A DNA stretch of 32,754 nt from Candidatus Thorarchaeota archaeon (GCA_003662765.1 QMYR01000005.1:1-32754), one strand, 5' to 3'; positions 24,512 through 32,754 are shown, counted from the stretch's first letter. Notes: generated from the sequence alone by a model not told the origin. Made by a program: numbers and translations.

Positions 24512-24539
24512 TAAGAGCGTCGTGCAGGAGTGGAAACGC

Positions 24540-24740
24540 ATGAGAATGCAGCGACGGCTCATAATTGTAATCGCATGGATTGTCTGTGTGTGTCTTGCTC
24601 TATGGGGCGCCTTCAGGTACCCGCTGAACACACTTGAACCCGTGTATGTCGTGATGTACGAAACGGTTGTCATAGGCTGGATGTCGCTGCTAATGTCACT
24701 CGTCTACAAGAAGGGACTCCCAAGTCAATCAGAGAAATGA
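24540..24740 (+). CDS. Small two-span membrane protein, function unknown
   Basis: The 66-residue product has a basic start (MRMQRRL), a first membrane span (IIVIAWIVCVCLALWGAF), a short loop (RYPLNTLEPVY) and a second span (VVMYETVVIGWMSLLMSLVY), ending with a basic tail. GGAGTG lies upstream of the ATG at 24540; upstream in-frame codons are less likely starts. It closes the plus-strand cluster. No homologue is recognised. Confidence 0.6.
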   Translation: MRMQRRLIIVIAWIVCVCLALWGAFRYPLNTLEPVYVVMYETVVIGWMSLLMSLVYKKGLPSQSEK

Positions 24741-24793
24741 ACAGGGCCTCTCAGAGCGAGCGAGAGGCGTTGTCGGCCGCCTGTTTTTCTGAA

Positions 24794-24805
24794 GCTTTTA
24801 ATACT
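24794..24805 (+). promoter_or_regulatory. TATA box of the hdr operon
   Basis: GCTTTTAATACT preceded by TGAAGC (BRE-like) lies 57-68 bp upstream of the hdrC ATG. It is the only good promoter element before the redox operon, whose later genes overlap or abut. Confidence 0.55.
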
Positions 24806-24861
24806 GGCACGAATGTTGCAGTTCCGCCTAGCCAGACGGCGTCCGCAAAGGTGTGACGACG

Positions 24862-25404
24862 ATGACAGAAACCGATGAGAAGGCTGGACCGCCGGTCACC
24901 TTAGTTGAGCCAATAGACATGTCGAAGCTGAATCGGGACTTTCGCCGAGAGATTCAGAGCATGCCTGACGGTGATGAGCTGAGTGCTTGTTTTGCCTGTT
25001 CCACTTGCACAGCGGCCTGCCCCATTGCAAACCAATGGAAGTACAAACCGCATCAACTGATTCGCATGATTCTATTGGGAATGCGAGAAGAGGTGCTTAC
25101 GTCTCGAGAGATATGGGAGTGCCTGACTTGTTTCCAGTGTCAGGAACGCTGCCCTCAGAATGTCAGGGTGACCGACATTCTGTTTGACTGCAAGAACCTT
25201 GCAGCAGAGGAGGGACACGTACCAGAGAACATCTTGGGGCTGGCCAAGGAACTGCTGGAAAAGGGGCAGCTCTATGTTGTCACAGCCGACTGGGAGAGAG
25301 AAGACCTTGATCTTGAGCCCGAGGTTCCAGGACTCTCCACAGACGAGTTCAAGTCCATCCTGAAGGGGACGCGTACTGGCAGGCTTGTGGGCGGTGATCA
25401 GTGA
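24862..25404 (+). CDS. hdrC: Heterodisulfide reductase subunit C (HdrC-like)
   Basis: HdrC is the iron-sulfur subunit that passes electrons from HdrA to the catalytic HdrB. In 180 residues it has two [4Fe-4S] motifs: C43-x2-C46-x2-C49-x3-C53 followed by Pro, and ECLTCFQCQERCP around residues 86-98. The family's helical MILLGMREEVLTSREIW lies between them. No membrane span is present, so it is the soluble type. ATG 24862 is chosen over GTG 24853; GGTG precedes both. It is the first gene of the operon and is immediately followed by hdrB. Confidence 0.92.
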   Translation: MTETDEKAGPPVTLVEPIDMSKLNRDFRREIQSMPDGDELSACFACSTCTAACPIANQWKYKPHQLIRMILLGMREEVLTSREIWECLTCFQCQERCPQNVRVTDILFDCKNLAAEEGHVPENILGLAKELLEKGQLYVVTADWEREDLDLEPEVPGLSTDEFKSILKGTRTGRLVGGDQ

Positions 25405-25405
25405 G

Positions 25406-26272
25406 ATGCCGACATACAACCTCTACATGGGATGCAGTGTCCCAGCAAACTACCCCAACTACGAGGCTGCCACGCTGAAGGTCGCAGAAGCACTGGGAAT
25501 GGAACTCATCTATATGGAGGGAGTGGGATGCTGTGGCAGCCCGAATCTGAGGGCCATCGACTACTTCGGTTGGCTATTGGTCAATGCTAGGACGTTGGCG
25601 ATAGGTGAGAAGACGGGACATGATATCGTCACGCCATGCAATGGCTGCTTTGGCTCCTTGAAAGATGTCCTCTATCACCTCAAACATGACGAGGAAGACA
25701 TGAAAAAGGTGAATCAGGAGCTGGAGAAGTTCGGACTTGAGTTAAAGGGGACCGTGAGGGTCAGACATGTCATCGAGGCCATGTATACCGACATAGGTAT
25801 CGAGGAGATCGAGAAGAAAGTCACGCGACCTCTAGACGGTGTGAGGATTGCGATACACTATGGGTGCCATCTCCTGAGACCGGCTGACGTGACAGAGGTC
25901 ACACCCGATATCTTCGACGAACTGCTTCGTGTCACGGGGGCCACTGTTGTCGAGTATCCACTCTGGAAACAGTGCTGTGGTGCCACCGTCCTGCCGGTGA
26001 ACGAGCCTCTTGCGGTACGACTCGCACGGGACAAACTCAAGTCGATAAAGGATGCTGGTGCCGAGTTCATAATGGTCGTGTGTCCGGCCTGTGGAAACCA
26101 GCTCGACCTTCAGCAATTTGGGATTAAAGACACGTATGGAGAGGAGTACAACCTGCCTGTTCTGTTCTATCCCCAGATTCTCGCGTTGGCAATGGGAATG
26201 AGCGAAGATGACGTTGGACTAAGCATGAACCGGGTCCCAGCGGATCCGATACTTGATCATCTCACGGGATAG
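25406..26272 (+). CDS. hdrB: Heterodisulfide reductase subunit B (HdrB-like)
   Basis: HdrB holds the active site that splits a disulfide (CoM-S-S-CoB in methanogens; unknown here). The 288-residue protein has two CCG domains. The first has GCSVP, GVGCCGSP and PCNGCFGSL; the second has YGCHLLRP, KQCCGATV and CPACGNQL. All cysteines for the two non-cubane [4Fe-4S] clusters are present, so it should be catalytically competent. ATG 25406 is one base after the hdrC stop. A methanogenic substrate is not implied, since no methanogenesis gene is visible. Confidence 0.93.
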   Translation: MPTYNLYMGCSVPANYPNYEAATLKVAEALGMELIYMEGVGCCGSPNLRAIDYFGWLLVNARTLAIGEKTGHDIVTPCNGCFGSLKDVLYHLKHDEEDMKKVNQELEKFGLELKGTVRVRHVIEAMYTDIGIEEIEKKVTRPLDGVRIAIHYGCHLLRPADVTEVTPDIFDELLRVTGATVVEYPLWKQCCGATVLPVNEPLAVRLARDKLKSIKDAGAEFIMVVCPACGNQLDLQQFGIKDTYGEEYNLPVLFYPQILALAMGMSEDDVGLSMNRVPADPILDHLTG

Positions 26273-26289
26273 GAGAGGTGAGGCAGGAC

Positions 26290-27540
26290 GTGTCGGATCC
26301 GGTACTCATCATCGGAGCGGGCGTTGCAGGCCTGACCGCAGCAGTGGAGCTGGCCGACTCGGGCGTTAGGGTCGTGCTAGTGGAACAGAAGACGACAGTT
26401 GGTGGGAACGCACTTGATCTCTACAAGGCGTTTCCAACCGATGACTGTTTCTACTGTTTCGAGAGTAACAGGGACAGACCAGGCATTCGAAAGTGCTTCT
26501 ACAGGAGTGCTCTTCTTGATCAACCGAACATCGAGCTTCGAATCAATACGACTGTCAGCGAGATCTCTGGTGAACCCGGCAGGTTTGAAGTCAAGCTTGC
26601 CATAGGACCACAATATGTTGACCCCATCAAGTGCATAATGTGCGGCATCTGCATGAAACACTCGAATGCATTCGTTTTGATATCTCCGCAGTGCCAGCCA
26701 CAGGCTGTCGTCTACGATCCGACCAGAGCTGATGACGGCGTCCAGCGAGCAGCCGAGGAGTGCCCAACAAGGGCAATCAATCTGGACGCCAAGCCGGCAG
26801 AAGAAACCATCACCGTGTCCGACATCATCGTTGCCACAGGCTATCATGAGATGAAACCTGTCAACATGGACGAATACGGGTATGGGAAGTATCCCGACGT
26901 TGTGACTCAACTTGAACTCGCAAAGATGCTTGACCCCAATGGAGAAACTGGGGGTGCACTTCTAAGACCGTCTGACGGTGCGCCAGTCAGCCATGTTCTC
27001 ATGGTTCAGTGCGTGGGAAGCCGCGATGAGAACCACTACCCCTATTGTTCGAAGATCTGTTGTGTCTTCGCATTGAAACATGCAAACATCATTGCAATGG
27101 AACGTGAGAACATAGATGTCAGCGTTGTCTACATGGATATCCGTACCTATGACAGACACGAGCGATACTATCGTGATGCTAGGGTTGCAGGGGTGAATTT
27201 CATCCGTGGGCGCGTGCAGCGACTTGCCCCCTCTTCAGACGGTGGACTAGACGTGATTGTCTATGATTCTTTACTCGACAGGTACCTCAGACTCCATACG
27301 GACCTGTTTGTGCTCTCCTCTGCGCTGGAGCCACCGGAGGGAGGAAAGGGGATAATCAAGGCACTGGGACTGAAGTCCGCAAGTGGATTTGTCGCCCCCC
27401 ACGACCTCGCTCCCGAGGAAACTGTCGTGGCGGGTGATCATGTCTATGCATGTGGTACGGCTTTGGGTCCAGCCGAGGTTCCTGAGAGCGTGACTCAAGC
27501 GAGAGCGGTTGTTTCGAAGATACTTCAGAGCAGGAAGTGA
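26290..27540 (+). CDS. Short HdrA-like flavoprotein
   Basis: The 416-residue protein corresponds to the FAD-binding (thioredoxin-reductase-like) part of HdrA. It starts directly with LIIGAGVAGLTAAVEL (GxGxxG, residues 9-14) and contains the HdrA insertion FPTDDCFYC (Cys53, Cys56, then Cys69), a CIMCGIC ferredoxin-like segment (near residue 115), VMVQCVGSRDENHYPYCSKICC and VVYMDIRTYD. It lacks the N-terminal CxC domain and the C-terminal ferredoxin and MvhD domains of full-length HdrA. Those parts are in the next gene. GTG 26290 has GAGGTGA at 8 bases; GTG 26278 overlaps it. It probably pairs with the next protein. Confidence 0.85.
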   Translation: MSDPVLIIGAGVAGLTAAVELADSGVRVVLVEQKTTVGGNALDLYKAFPTDDCFYCFESNRDRPGIRKCFYRSALLDQPNIELRINTTVSEISGEPGRFEVKLAIGPQYVDPIKCIMCGICMKHSNAFVLISPQCQPQAVVYDPTRADDGVQRAAEECPTRAINLDAKPAEETITVSDIIVATGYHEMKPVNMDEYGYGKYPDVVTQLELAKMLDPNGETGGALLRPSDGAPVSHVLMVQCVGSRDENHYPYCSKICCVFALKHANIIAMERENIDVSVVYMDIRTYDRHERYYRDARVAGVNFIRGRVQRLAPSSDGGLDVIVYDSLLDRYLRLHTDLFVLSSALEPPEGGKGIIKALGLKSASGFVAPHDLAPEETVVAGDHVYACGTALGPAEVPESVTQARAVVSKILQSRK

Positions 27541-27547
27541 TCAAAGG

Positions 27548-29701
27548 ATGGGCGAGAAGTCAGCCGTGGTGTTGTGCAATTGTGGGAATACTCTGAAGCT
27601 TGACTACGACTTCCTGCAGACAGAGATCGGAAAGATGGATGGGGTTTCGTCGGTCATACTCCTCGAAACACTGTGTCAGGAGAACGGGCTCGCAAGGCTG
27701 AAGGACATAATCGAGGAGGCGGGTGGACGTGTGGTGATAGCGGCCTGTACCGCCCAGAAGCTTCGGCCGAGAGTCAACTATAGGATAGCTCAGGCTGGAA
27801 CAGACACATCCATGATTCAATATGTCAATATTCGTGAACACTGCGCTTGGGTGCATGAAAACACCGATGAGGCAACACGGAAGGCTCTCGACATGGTGAG
27901 GGGAGGAGTTGCGCTCGCAAACTTGGCAACCCCCTTGACAGTACAGACAAAGAATGTCAAGAAACATGTTACTGTAATCGGCGGTGGGATTGCAGGTATC
28001 GAGGCCGCCCTCAGCCTATCGGGGTTGGGATACGATATCACGTTGATTGAACTGAGCGACAGGCTGGGAGGCCATGTTGCAAACCTCCCTGTCGTTGCAC
28101 CTACAGGCAAGTCGGGTAGAGAAATACTTGACAGTCGGCTCAAGTCTTTGGAGAATGACAAGAGAATCACAGTGATGACCAGAACGCAAGTGAAGTTTGT
28201 TGAGGGTGAGATGGGAAACTTCACCGTTCACTACATCTGTGATGAGGAGGAGGGCACTCTTGATACATCTGCAGTAGTGATTGCCACAGGCTTCAAAGAG
28301 TTCAAGCCTACGATGATGGAAGAGTACAGGTACGGCAAGAACCCTGATGTGGTCACGCAATACGAACTGTCGGAAATGTTGACGAATGAAGATCTGAAGA
28401 GACCCTCAGACGGCGGACCGATCAAGGAGGTCGTCATGGTTCAGTGTGTTGGGAGCCGCTCGGAAGAATACAAGCGTGACTGCAGCAAGCTGTGTTGCAC
28501 CTTCGCCATAGACAATGCTCTTGAGATCCTCAAGAGGGTTCCCGATGCCCGTGTCAGGATTGTCTACATGGACATTAGAGTGCCGTTTGAACACGAGATT
28601 ATCTACAAGGAGTCGAGAGAGAAGGGAGTAGACTACATCAGAGGCCGGGTCGGCATGGTGTGGGAGGAAAACGGACAGACGCATGTCCGCATCTATGATT
28701 CACTTCTCGACCAGTACTTCGAAACCACACCTGACCTCGTCGTGTTGTCAGCTGCAGTGTTGCCCCCGGACGGACTATACGAGCTGTCAGAGAGCCTCGG
28801 ATATGCGATCGAGAGTGATGGCCACATCAAGGAACTCTACGGCAAGCTGCGACGAAACGAAACTCGCCGGAGAGGTGTTGTTGCTGTTGGGGCCGTCACG
28901 CGGCCACAGTTCGTCCATGAGGCTGTCACGGAGGCACAGGCAGGAGCACTCGTGATCCATAATGAGTTACAGGGTGGGGAGATAGAAGCCGTGGCACGCG
29001 GTGCGGTCTTGAATGTTGATGATTGCGTGGGTTGTAGCCTATGTGCCCAGCAGTGTCCTCGCGGCGTACCAATTATGATTGAACAGACAGATGCTGAAGA
29101 GAGCACCGAGAAGTTCCTGTTCAAGGCGTCTATCGACACCCTGAATTGCCATGCATGTGGTGTGTGTCAGAGCCTTTGCCCCTCGGGTGCCACCCAGCTC
29201 AACTTTCTCAGCAACGAGCAGCTGTGGGCCCAAATCGCGGCCACACTTCAAGATGCTGGGCCGGACTATCCAATCACACTCTGTTTCCACTGTGAGGAAT
29301 GTGCGGTGTCCACGATTGACATTGTGGGAATACGCAGGATGCAGTACCCCGCCAGCACCCGATTCATTCCCGTCCCTTGCGCAGGGCGCGTGAGTACAAT
29401 CGACATTCTAAAGGCCCTTGAACACGGTGCCAGTACAGTCATGATAGCGGCCTGCGAAACAGACCGCTGTCACATGGGTGGCACTGGAAACGAGGTCGCA
29501 CAGTCACAGGTAGATGTTGCTCGCGACATCCTCAACGCAATCGGCTGGAGGGGCGAGAGAGTGGACATGTTTCGAATGTTCAGTGCTGAGCCTGAGAGAT
29601 TCACAAGGGCCGTCGAGGAGATGGTCAGGCGAGCAAGGGAACTTGGGCCCACGCCCGTACACAGCGGCACGGCTGGAAGATGGATGGAGGTGACAGAATG
29701 A
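27548..29701 (+). CDS. hdrA: HdrA fused to an MvhD-like domain
   Basis: HdrA carries the bifurcating FAD in heterodisulfide reductase complexes. The 717-residue protein has an N-terminal domain with CNCGNTL (Cys10, Cys12), FAD motif VIGGGIAGIEAALSL, VMVQCVGSRS...CSKLCC, and two [4Fe-4S] motifs (C493/496/499/503 and C534/537/540/544). A C-terminal MvhD-like domain follows (CFHCEECA, VPCAGRVS, IAACETDRCHMGGTGN). MvhD normally links HdrA to a hydrogenase or other electron donor, so the fusion marks this as the electron entry point. The FPT-DC cysteines of usual HdrA are missing: the region reads VVAPTGKSG. The start is ATG 27548; the stop overlaps the next ATG. Confidence 0.92.
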   Translation: MGEKSAVVLCNCGNTLKLDYDFLQTEIGKMDGVSSVILLETLCQENGLARLKDIIEEAGGRVVIAACTAQKLRPRVNYRIAQAGTDTSMIQYVNIREHCAWVHENTDEATRKALDMVRGGVALANLATPLTVQTKNVKKHVTVIGGGIAGIEAALSLSGLGYDITLIELSDRLGGHVANLPVVAPTGKSGREILDSRLKSLENDKRITVMTRTQVKFVEGEMGNFTVHYICDEEEGTLDTSAVVIATGFKEFKPTMMEEYRYGKNPDVVTQYELSEMLTNEDLKRPSDGGPIKEVVMVQCVGSRSEEYKRDCSKLCCTFAIDNALEILKRVPDARVRIVYMDIRVPFEHEIIYKESREKGVDYIRGRVGMVWEENGQTHVRIYDSLLDQYFETTPDLVVLSAAVLPPDGLYELSESLGYAIESDGHIKELYGKLRRNETRRRGVVAVGAVTRPQFVHEAVTEAQAGALVIHNELQGGEIEAVARGAVLNVDDCVGCSLCAQQCPRGVPIMIEQTDAEESTEKFLFKASIDTLNCHACGVCQSLCPSGATQLNFLSNEQLWAQIAATLQDAGPDYPITLCFHCEECAVSTIDIVGIRRMQYPASTRFIPVPCAGRVSTIDILKALEHGASTVMIAACETDRCHMGGTGNEVAQSQVDVARDILNAIGWRGERVDMFRMFSAEPERFTRAVEEMVRRARELGPTPVHSGTAGRWMEVTE

Positions 29702-31971
29702 GCAACGCAGCCACGCAGGAACGGCACATTCCTCCGAAACGCCAACGGATGCTGGACATGATTATGGTCCTCGGGGGCCTCAAGGAAGAGGCAGCAATTC
29801 CGCTGAGCCGCGTGAATGAGGAGATTAGACTACTCAAGGAAGAGCTGTCACCTCTCACAGCAGAGATTGTTGCATACCCGGAGAAGTACTTCCAAGAGTT
29901 TCTGACCGCAGTGGAGAGAGCAGGAATCATAGATCAGATCACGGACCCGTCTATCCTCTCAGAGGCCATCAACAATCTCGAGGCCGCCCTTAAGACGGGG
30001 GAGTCAGGCTCCCTGTCAACACTTCTTGGTCTACTTCGGGAGGCCGAGGCCAAACATCAAGATATGAGTGAGAAAACAGAGCCCCAACTTGATGCAGTCG
30101 ATGTTGCTAAGGTCATTGCGCCTCTGCCAGCGATCATCAGTCAGATAGAAACGGTCGTCGCCGAGTACGAGAAACAACGTGCCGCAGACGCGGAGGCTGC
30201 CGAAAATGAGCTGAAGGAGATAACAGAAATATTCGCCAATCTCGCCAACCGTGCAATGGAGGACCCAGAGAATGTTCTTGCAGAGCTTCAGAAACTGGGG
30301 TCCAAGACACGGTATGGGCCGTTTCTGAGAGCGGCAGCTCAATTGAAGCGAGGGCGACGGGAGGGCCGTATCCCTGATGACAGGTTTGCAATGCTCGTTG
30401 CCGAGAACATGGTCACCGAGATGCGCCGCGGCATCATCATGTTCATACTCAATCATATGGGATCAAGAACGGTTCCCCAGCTGGCTGAGCTCATGAAGAC
30501 AACCCCAGCCCTAGTCCAGCGCGCGATAATCACCATGATTCAGCGTTCTGATGTGGAGATAGTGGGTGTGGAGGGTGATGCACCAGTCTTTGCGCGTGTC
30601 CTAGGAGCGGTACCGGAGAGCACTCTTGCAATCAAACGAGTAGTGCAACAGTTCAGAAGCCTCGTGAAGACCGTTGATGAAACGACTGCCAAGATCCTCA
30701 ACGACGCTCTGAGTCGACTGTCCTCCGTATTGGAGCGGCTGCAACTGCTTGGAGAATACGACGAAACTAGGTTGGCTGATAGCGTCAAACAACTACGCGA
30801 GCTTGCGGACAAGGGTACAGAGGCTGCACTCAGCACTCCTGCCTCGATTGATACGGAACAACTGAAACTCTTAATATCCGCAGGTCTAGAGGCCTTTGCC
30901 CGATTCAGACTCAAGATCACGCTTGAGAAGGGCCCCAACCTTGTGAAGGGCACAAACGTATACGGCGAGAAACTTGACCCCGAGGTCTATGCACGCATAA
31001 TGGACACGTATCTGGACAATGAGATTGAGAGAGGCACAATTCTACTACTAATCAGAGAGCATGGGGCCATGACGGTCAAGGATCTTGCTGAGCGGACTGG
31101 AATCCCACCCGATCGCGTGCTGCAACACCTCCTAAGAATGAAACGCGATGAGCTGTTGACCATTGCAGGTGAAGCGCATGGGTACGTTCTGTATGATGTG
31201 CCAAGGACACCAAATGAGGCAGAGGTGGCCGTGCAGACGGTGACGGCTCTTGCATACGACCTTGCCCCTGCCATGAAAGAACTGGAAACCCTTGTCGAGA
31301 AACTCACTCCGAAGGACATTGGCAGACTTGTCAACACCATCGAAATCTTCTCCAAGTCGCGGGACAAGATGGCCAAGCTGAGTGTGGGCGGAGCGGTGGT
31401 GGCAGAGGACATTCTCACCAACATTGAGGGGAAAATCAAGTCCGCACTTGCCATGGCATACAGGACACGGGCCCGCATACCCAGTACGCGCCCCAAAGTG
31501 ACTATTGACGACCTCATGGATGTGGATGTGCCGACTGTCATGGATGAGTACCGCGACATGATGGGATATGCGCCGCTCCTCGGCTTCGGAACAATCAAGT
31601 GGGATCACTCCAAGTGCCTTGGCTGCAAGTCCTGTGAACTGGCATGCCCGGAGGATGCCATTTTCCTGAAACCAGTCATTGAAATCCCACAGTTCTTTGA
31701 GTTCAGTGAGGAGTCGCTGGAGAAGCTACCTGCTAACAAGGCATTGTTCTACCGGACCGTACGCAGTCTTGCAACGCGTCGGCCGACGGAGAATATCATG
31801 TTGCAGCATGAGGCACCGGGATTCGGGCACATAGAGGTGGACCTTTGGTTGTGTGTGGCATGCCGAACATGCGTGAGGAGATGTCCGGGCCCTGATGAGG
31901 GGGCCCTCGAGCTAGAACTGAAGTGGAGCCTGCCTGAGGTCGTCAGGCACATAGCAGCGGAGGCCGAATGA
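29698..31971 (+). CDS. Duplicated winged-helix protein with two C-terminal [4Fe-4S] motifs
   Basis: The family is not recognised as a whole. The 757-residue protein opens with acidic coiled-coil helices (1-210). Two similar modules of about 200 residues follow, each with a helical lead-in, a helix-turn-helix (RRGIIMFILNHMGSRTVPQLAELM from 243; ERGTILLLIREHGAMTVKDLAERTG from 444) and a long helical tail. The C-terminus carries C640-x2-C643-x2-C646-x3-C650 and C719-x2-C722-x2-C725-x3-C729, a bacterial-ferredoxin pattern for two [4Fe-4S] clusters. GGAGGTGA lies just upstream and the ATG overlaps the hdrA stop, so it is tightly coupled to the Hdr complex. It could be a redox-sensing regulator or an electron-transfer scaffold. 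Confidence 0.8.
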   Translation: MSNAATQERHIPPKRQRMLDMIMVLGGLKEEAAIPLSRVNEEIRLLKEELSPLTAEIVAYPEKYFQEFLTAVERAGIIDQITDPSILSEAINNLEAALKTGESGSLSTLLGLLREAEAKHQDMSEKTEPQLDAVDVAKVIAPLPAIISQIETVVAEYEKQRAADAEAAENELKEITEIFANLANRAMEDPENVLAELQKLGSKTRYGPFLRAAAQLKRGRREGRIPDDRFAMLVAENMVTEMRRGIIMFILNHMGSRTVPQLAELMKTTPALVQRAIITMIQRSDVEIVGVEGDAPVFARVLGAVPESTLAIKRVVQQFRSLVKTVDETTAKILNDALSRLSSVLERLQLLGEYDETRLADSVKQLRELADKGTEAALSTPASIDTEQLKLLISAGLEAFARFRLKITLEKGPNLVKGTNVYGEKLDPEVYARIMDTYLDNEIERGTILLLIREHGAMTVKDLAERTGIPPDRVLQHLLRMKRDELLTIAGEAHGYVLYDVPRTPNEAEVAVQTVTALAYDLAPAMKELETLVEKLTPKDIGRLVNTIEIFSKSRDKMAKLSVGGAVVAEDILTNIEGKIKSALAMAYRTRARIPSTRPKVTIDDLMDVDVPTVMDEYRDMMGYAPLLGFGTIKWDHSKCLGCKSCELACPEDAIFLKPVIEIPQFFEFSEESLEKLPANKALFYRTVRSLATRRPTENIMLQHEAPGFGHIEVDLWLCVACRTCVRRCPGPDEGALELELKWSLPEVVRHIAAEAE

Positions 31972-32045
31972 CCAGCTTTCCAACAGCAGTATTCGGCCGG
32001 TTTGACGACTCAGGAATACCTCCAAGTGAATGGAGAACTCTATGA
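31968..32045 (+). CDS. Possible 25-residue ORF in an ATGA chain
   Basis: An ATG overlapping the previous stop (ATGA) opens a 25-codon frame (starts MTSFPTAVFGRFDDSGIPP). Its own stop overlaps another ATG (32042), an 8-codon frame whose stop in turn overlaps the acyl-CoA dehydrogenase ATG at 32065. No family is recognised; it may be a decayed gene remnant or a coupling device. Confidence 0.25.
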   Translation: MTSFPTAVFGRFDDSGIPPSEWRTL

Positions 32046-32064
32046 CTTCAGGTGAGGAACCACT

Positions 32065-32754
32065 ATGATTGATTTCTCATTGACCGAGGAACAGAAGAAA
32101 CTCCAACTAAAGGCACGGGAGATTGCGCAGGAGTACATGATACCATATGCTCACTACTACGACAAGATAGGAGAATTTCCCTGCCCCATCATCGAAAAGG
32201 CATGGGAACCCGGACTCATGAACCTATGAATCCCAAAGGAGTACGGTGGACCCGGTCTTGGAGTGCTTGAGCAGTGCATTGTTGTTGAAGAGATGGCTGC
32301 CGGTTGTGCAGGGATGACCACCAGCATCTATGTCAACGGTCTCGGCGTCGAGCCCTCCTTGTAGCGGGAACGCATGAACAGAGGGAGAAGTATCTCAGAC
32401 CGTTGACAGAGGACCTCAAGTTCACCTCTTTCGCGTGCTCAGAGCTAGGCATGGGAAGCGATGTTGCAGGAATTCAGACCAGAGTGACACGGGACGGGGA
32501 CTACTATGTCATCAACGGAAGTAAGTTCTGGATCACAAGCGCTCCCTTTGCAGACAACTTTACAGTCTTTGCAACACTTGACCCCAAGCTGAGGTATGAG
32601 GGCCTCTGTGCATTCATCGTGGATGCTGATACACCTAGCCTCAAGGCTGGTCGACCCGTGGAGAAGATGGGGCATCGGGCCTCAACAACATCTGCAGTGA
32701 TGTTTCGTGACGTTAGAGTGCCAGCAGAGAATCTGCTGGGCAAAGAGGGGGATG
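32065..32754 (+). pseudogene. Acyl-CoA dehydrogenase, disrupted by in-frame TGA and a frameshift (cut by window end)
   Basis: The translation starts [21 protein letters not shown], a typical acyl-CoA dehydrogenase N-terminus. The family motif (GLMNL)-IPKEYGGPGLG is interrupted by TGA at 32227-32229. Reading continues in frame to NGLGVEP, then hits TAG (32362). The family sequence resumes one frame over from about 32355 (LVAGTHEQREKYLRPLTEDL), through SFACSE, the flavin-site YVINGSKFWIT and VPAENLLGKEGD at the window edge. The catalytic base region is outside the window. A one-base deletion near 32350-32358 plus the TGA implies a dead gene or two sequencing errors. Its place after the Hdr genes suggests a former or present link between fatty-acyl oxidation and that complex. 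Confidence 0.85.

Noticed and set aside
24862-31971. Interpretation of the hdr operon as a methanogenesis locus
   Set aside because: No mcr, mtr, mvhA/G or other methanogenesis gene is present in the window; Hdr-like complexes occur in many non-methanogens.

Overview
The window is archaeal chromosomal DNA. Three things show this: an archaeal-type 16S rRNA gene, two bulge-helix-bulge (BHB) introns (one in 16S, one in tRNA-Leu), and a replication/transcription gene set with TATA/BRE promoters and GGAGGTGA-type ribosome binding sites. GC content is moderate, about 50%. The mix of METTL5-like methyltransferase, family X polymerase with PHP domain, RNase III-like protein, winged-helix/membrane pairs and an HdrA-MvhD fusion suits an Asgard (for example Thorarchaeia-like) or related lineage. 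That placement is inference; the 16S sequence would settle it.

Layout. 1-1116: 5' two thirds of the 16S gene on the minus strand, cut by the window edge, with a 41-nt intron at E. coli position 908. Its leader and a candidate promoter follow (to about 1450). 1681-4320: M1 aminopeptidase with C-terminal HEAT repeats. 4399-6052: a secreted protein divergent from a membrane protein/winged-helix pair, with a perfect 17-bp palindrome between them. 6098-6174: tRNA-Ala(CGC). 6266-8573: SAM methyltransferase, two OsmC paralogues and TrmO. 8580-11057: valyl-tRNA synthetase (minus). 11225-12076: a membrane-anchored surface protein. 12296-13306: UMP kinase and a winged-helix regulator. 13380-13490: intron-containing tRNA-Leu(CAA). 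13540-13905: a small minus-strand unit with promoter, two overlapping micro-ORFs and a hairpin/U8 terminator. 13984-18032: polX, a URO-D family gene and orc1/cdc6 (minus), with ORB-like repeats just upstream of orc1.

18219-24740 is a plus-strand information-processing cluster: METTL5-like methyltransferase, exosome Csl4, RpoL, RNase III-like protein, TFS, an OB-fold protein, PCNA, primase small subunit PriS, GINS and two small proteins. It links RNA decay, transcription and the replisome.

24862-31971 is a redox operon: HdrC, HdrB, a short HdrA-like flavoprotein, an HdrA-MvhD fusion, and a large protein with two winged-helix modules followed by two [4Fe-4S] motifs. A broken acyl-CoA dehydrogenase gene follows and runs off the window end. 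No hydrogenase subunits are visible, so the electron partners of this Hdr complex are unknown.
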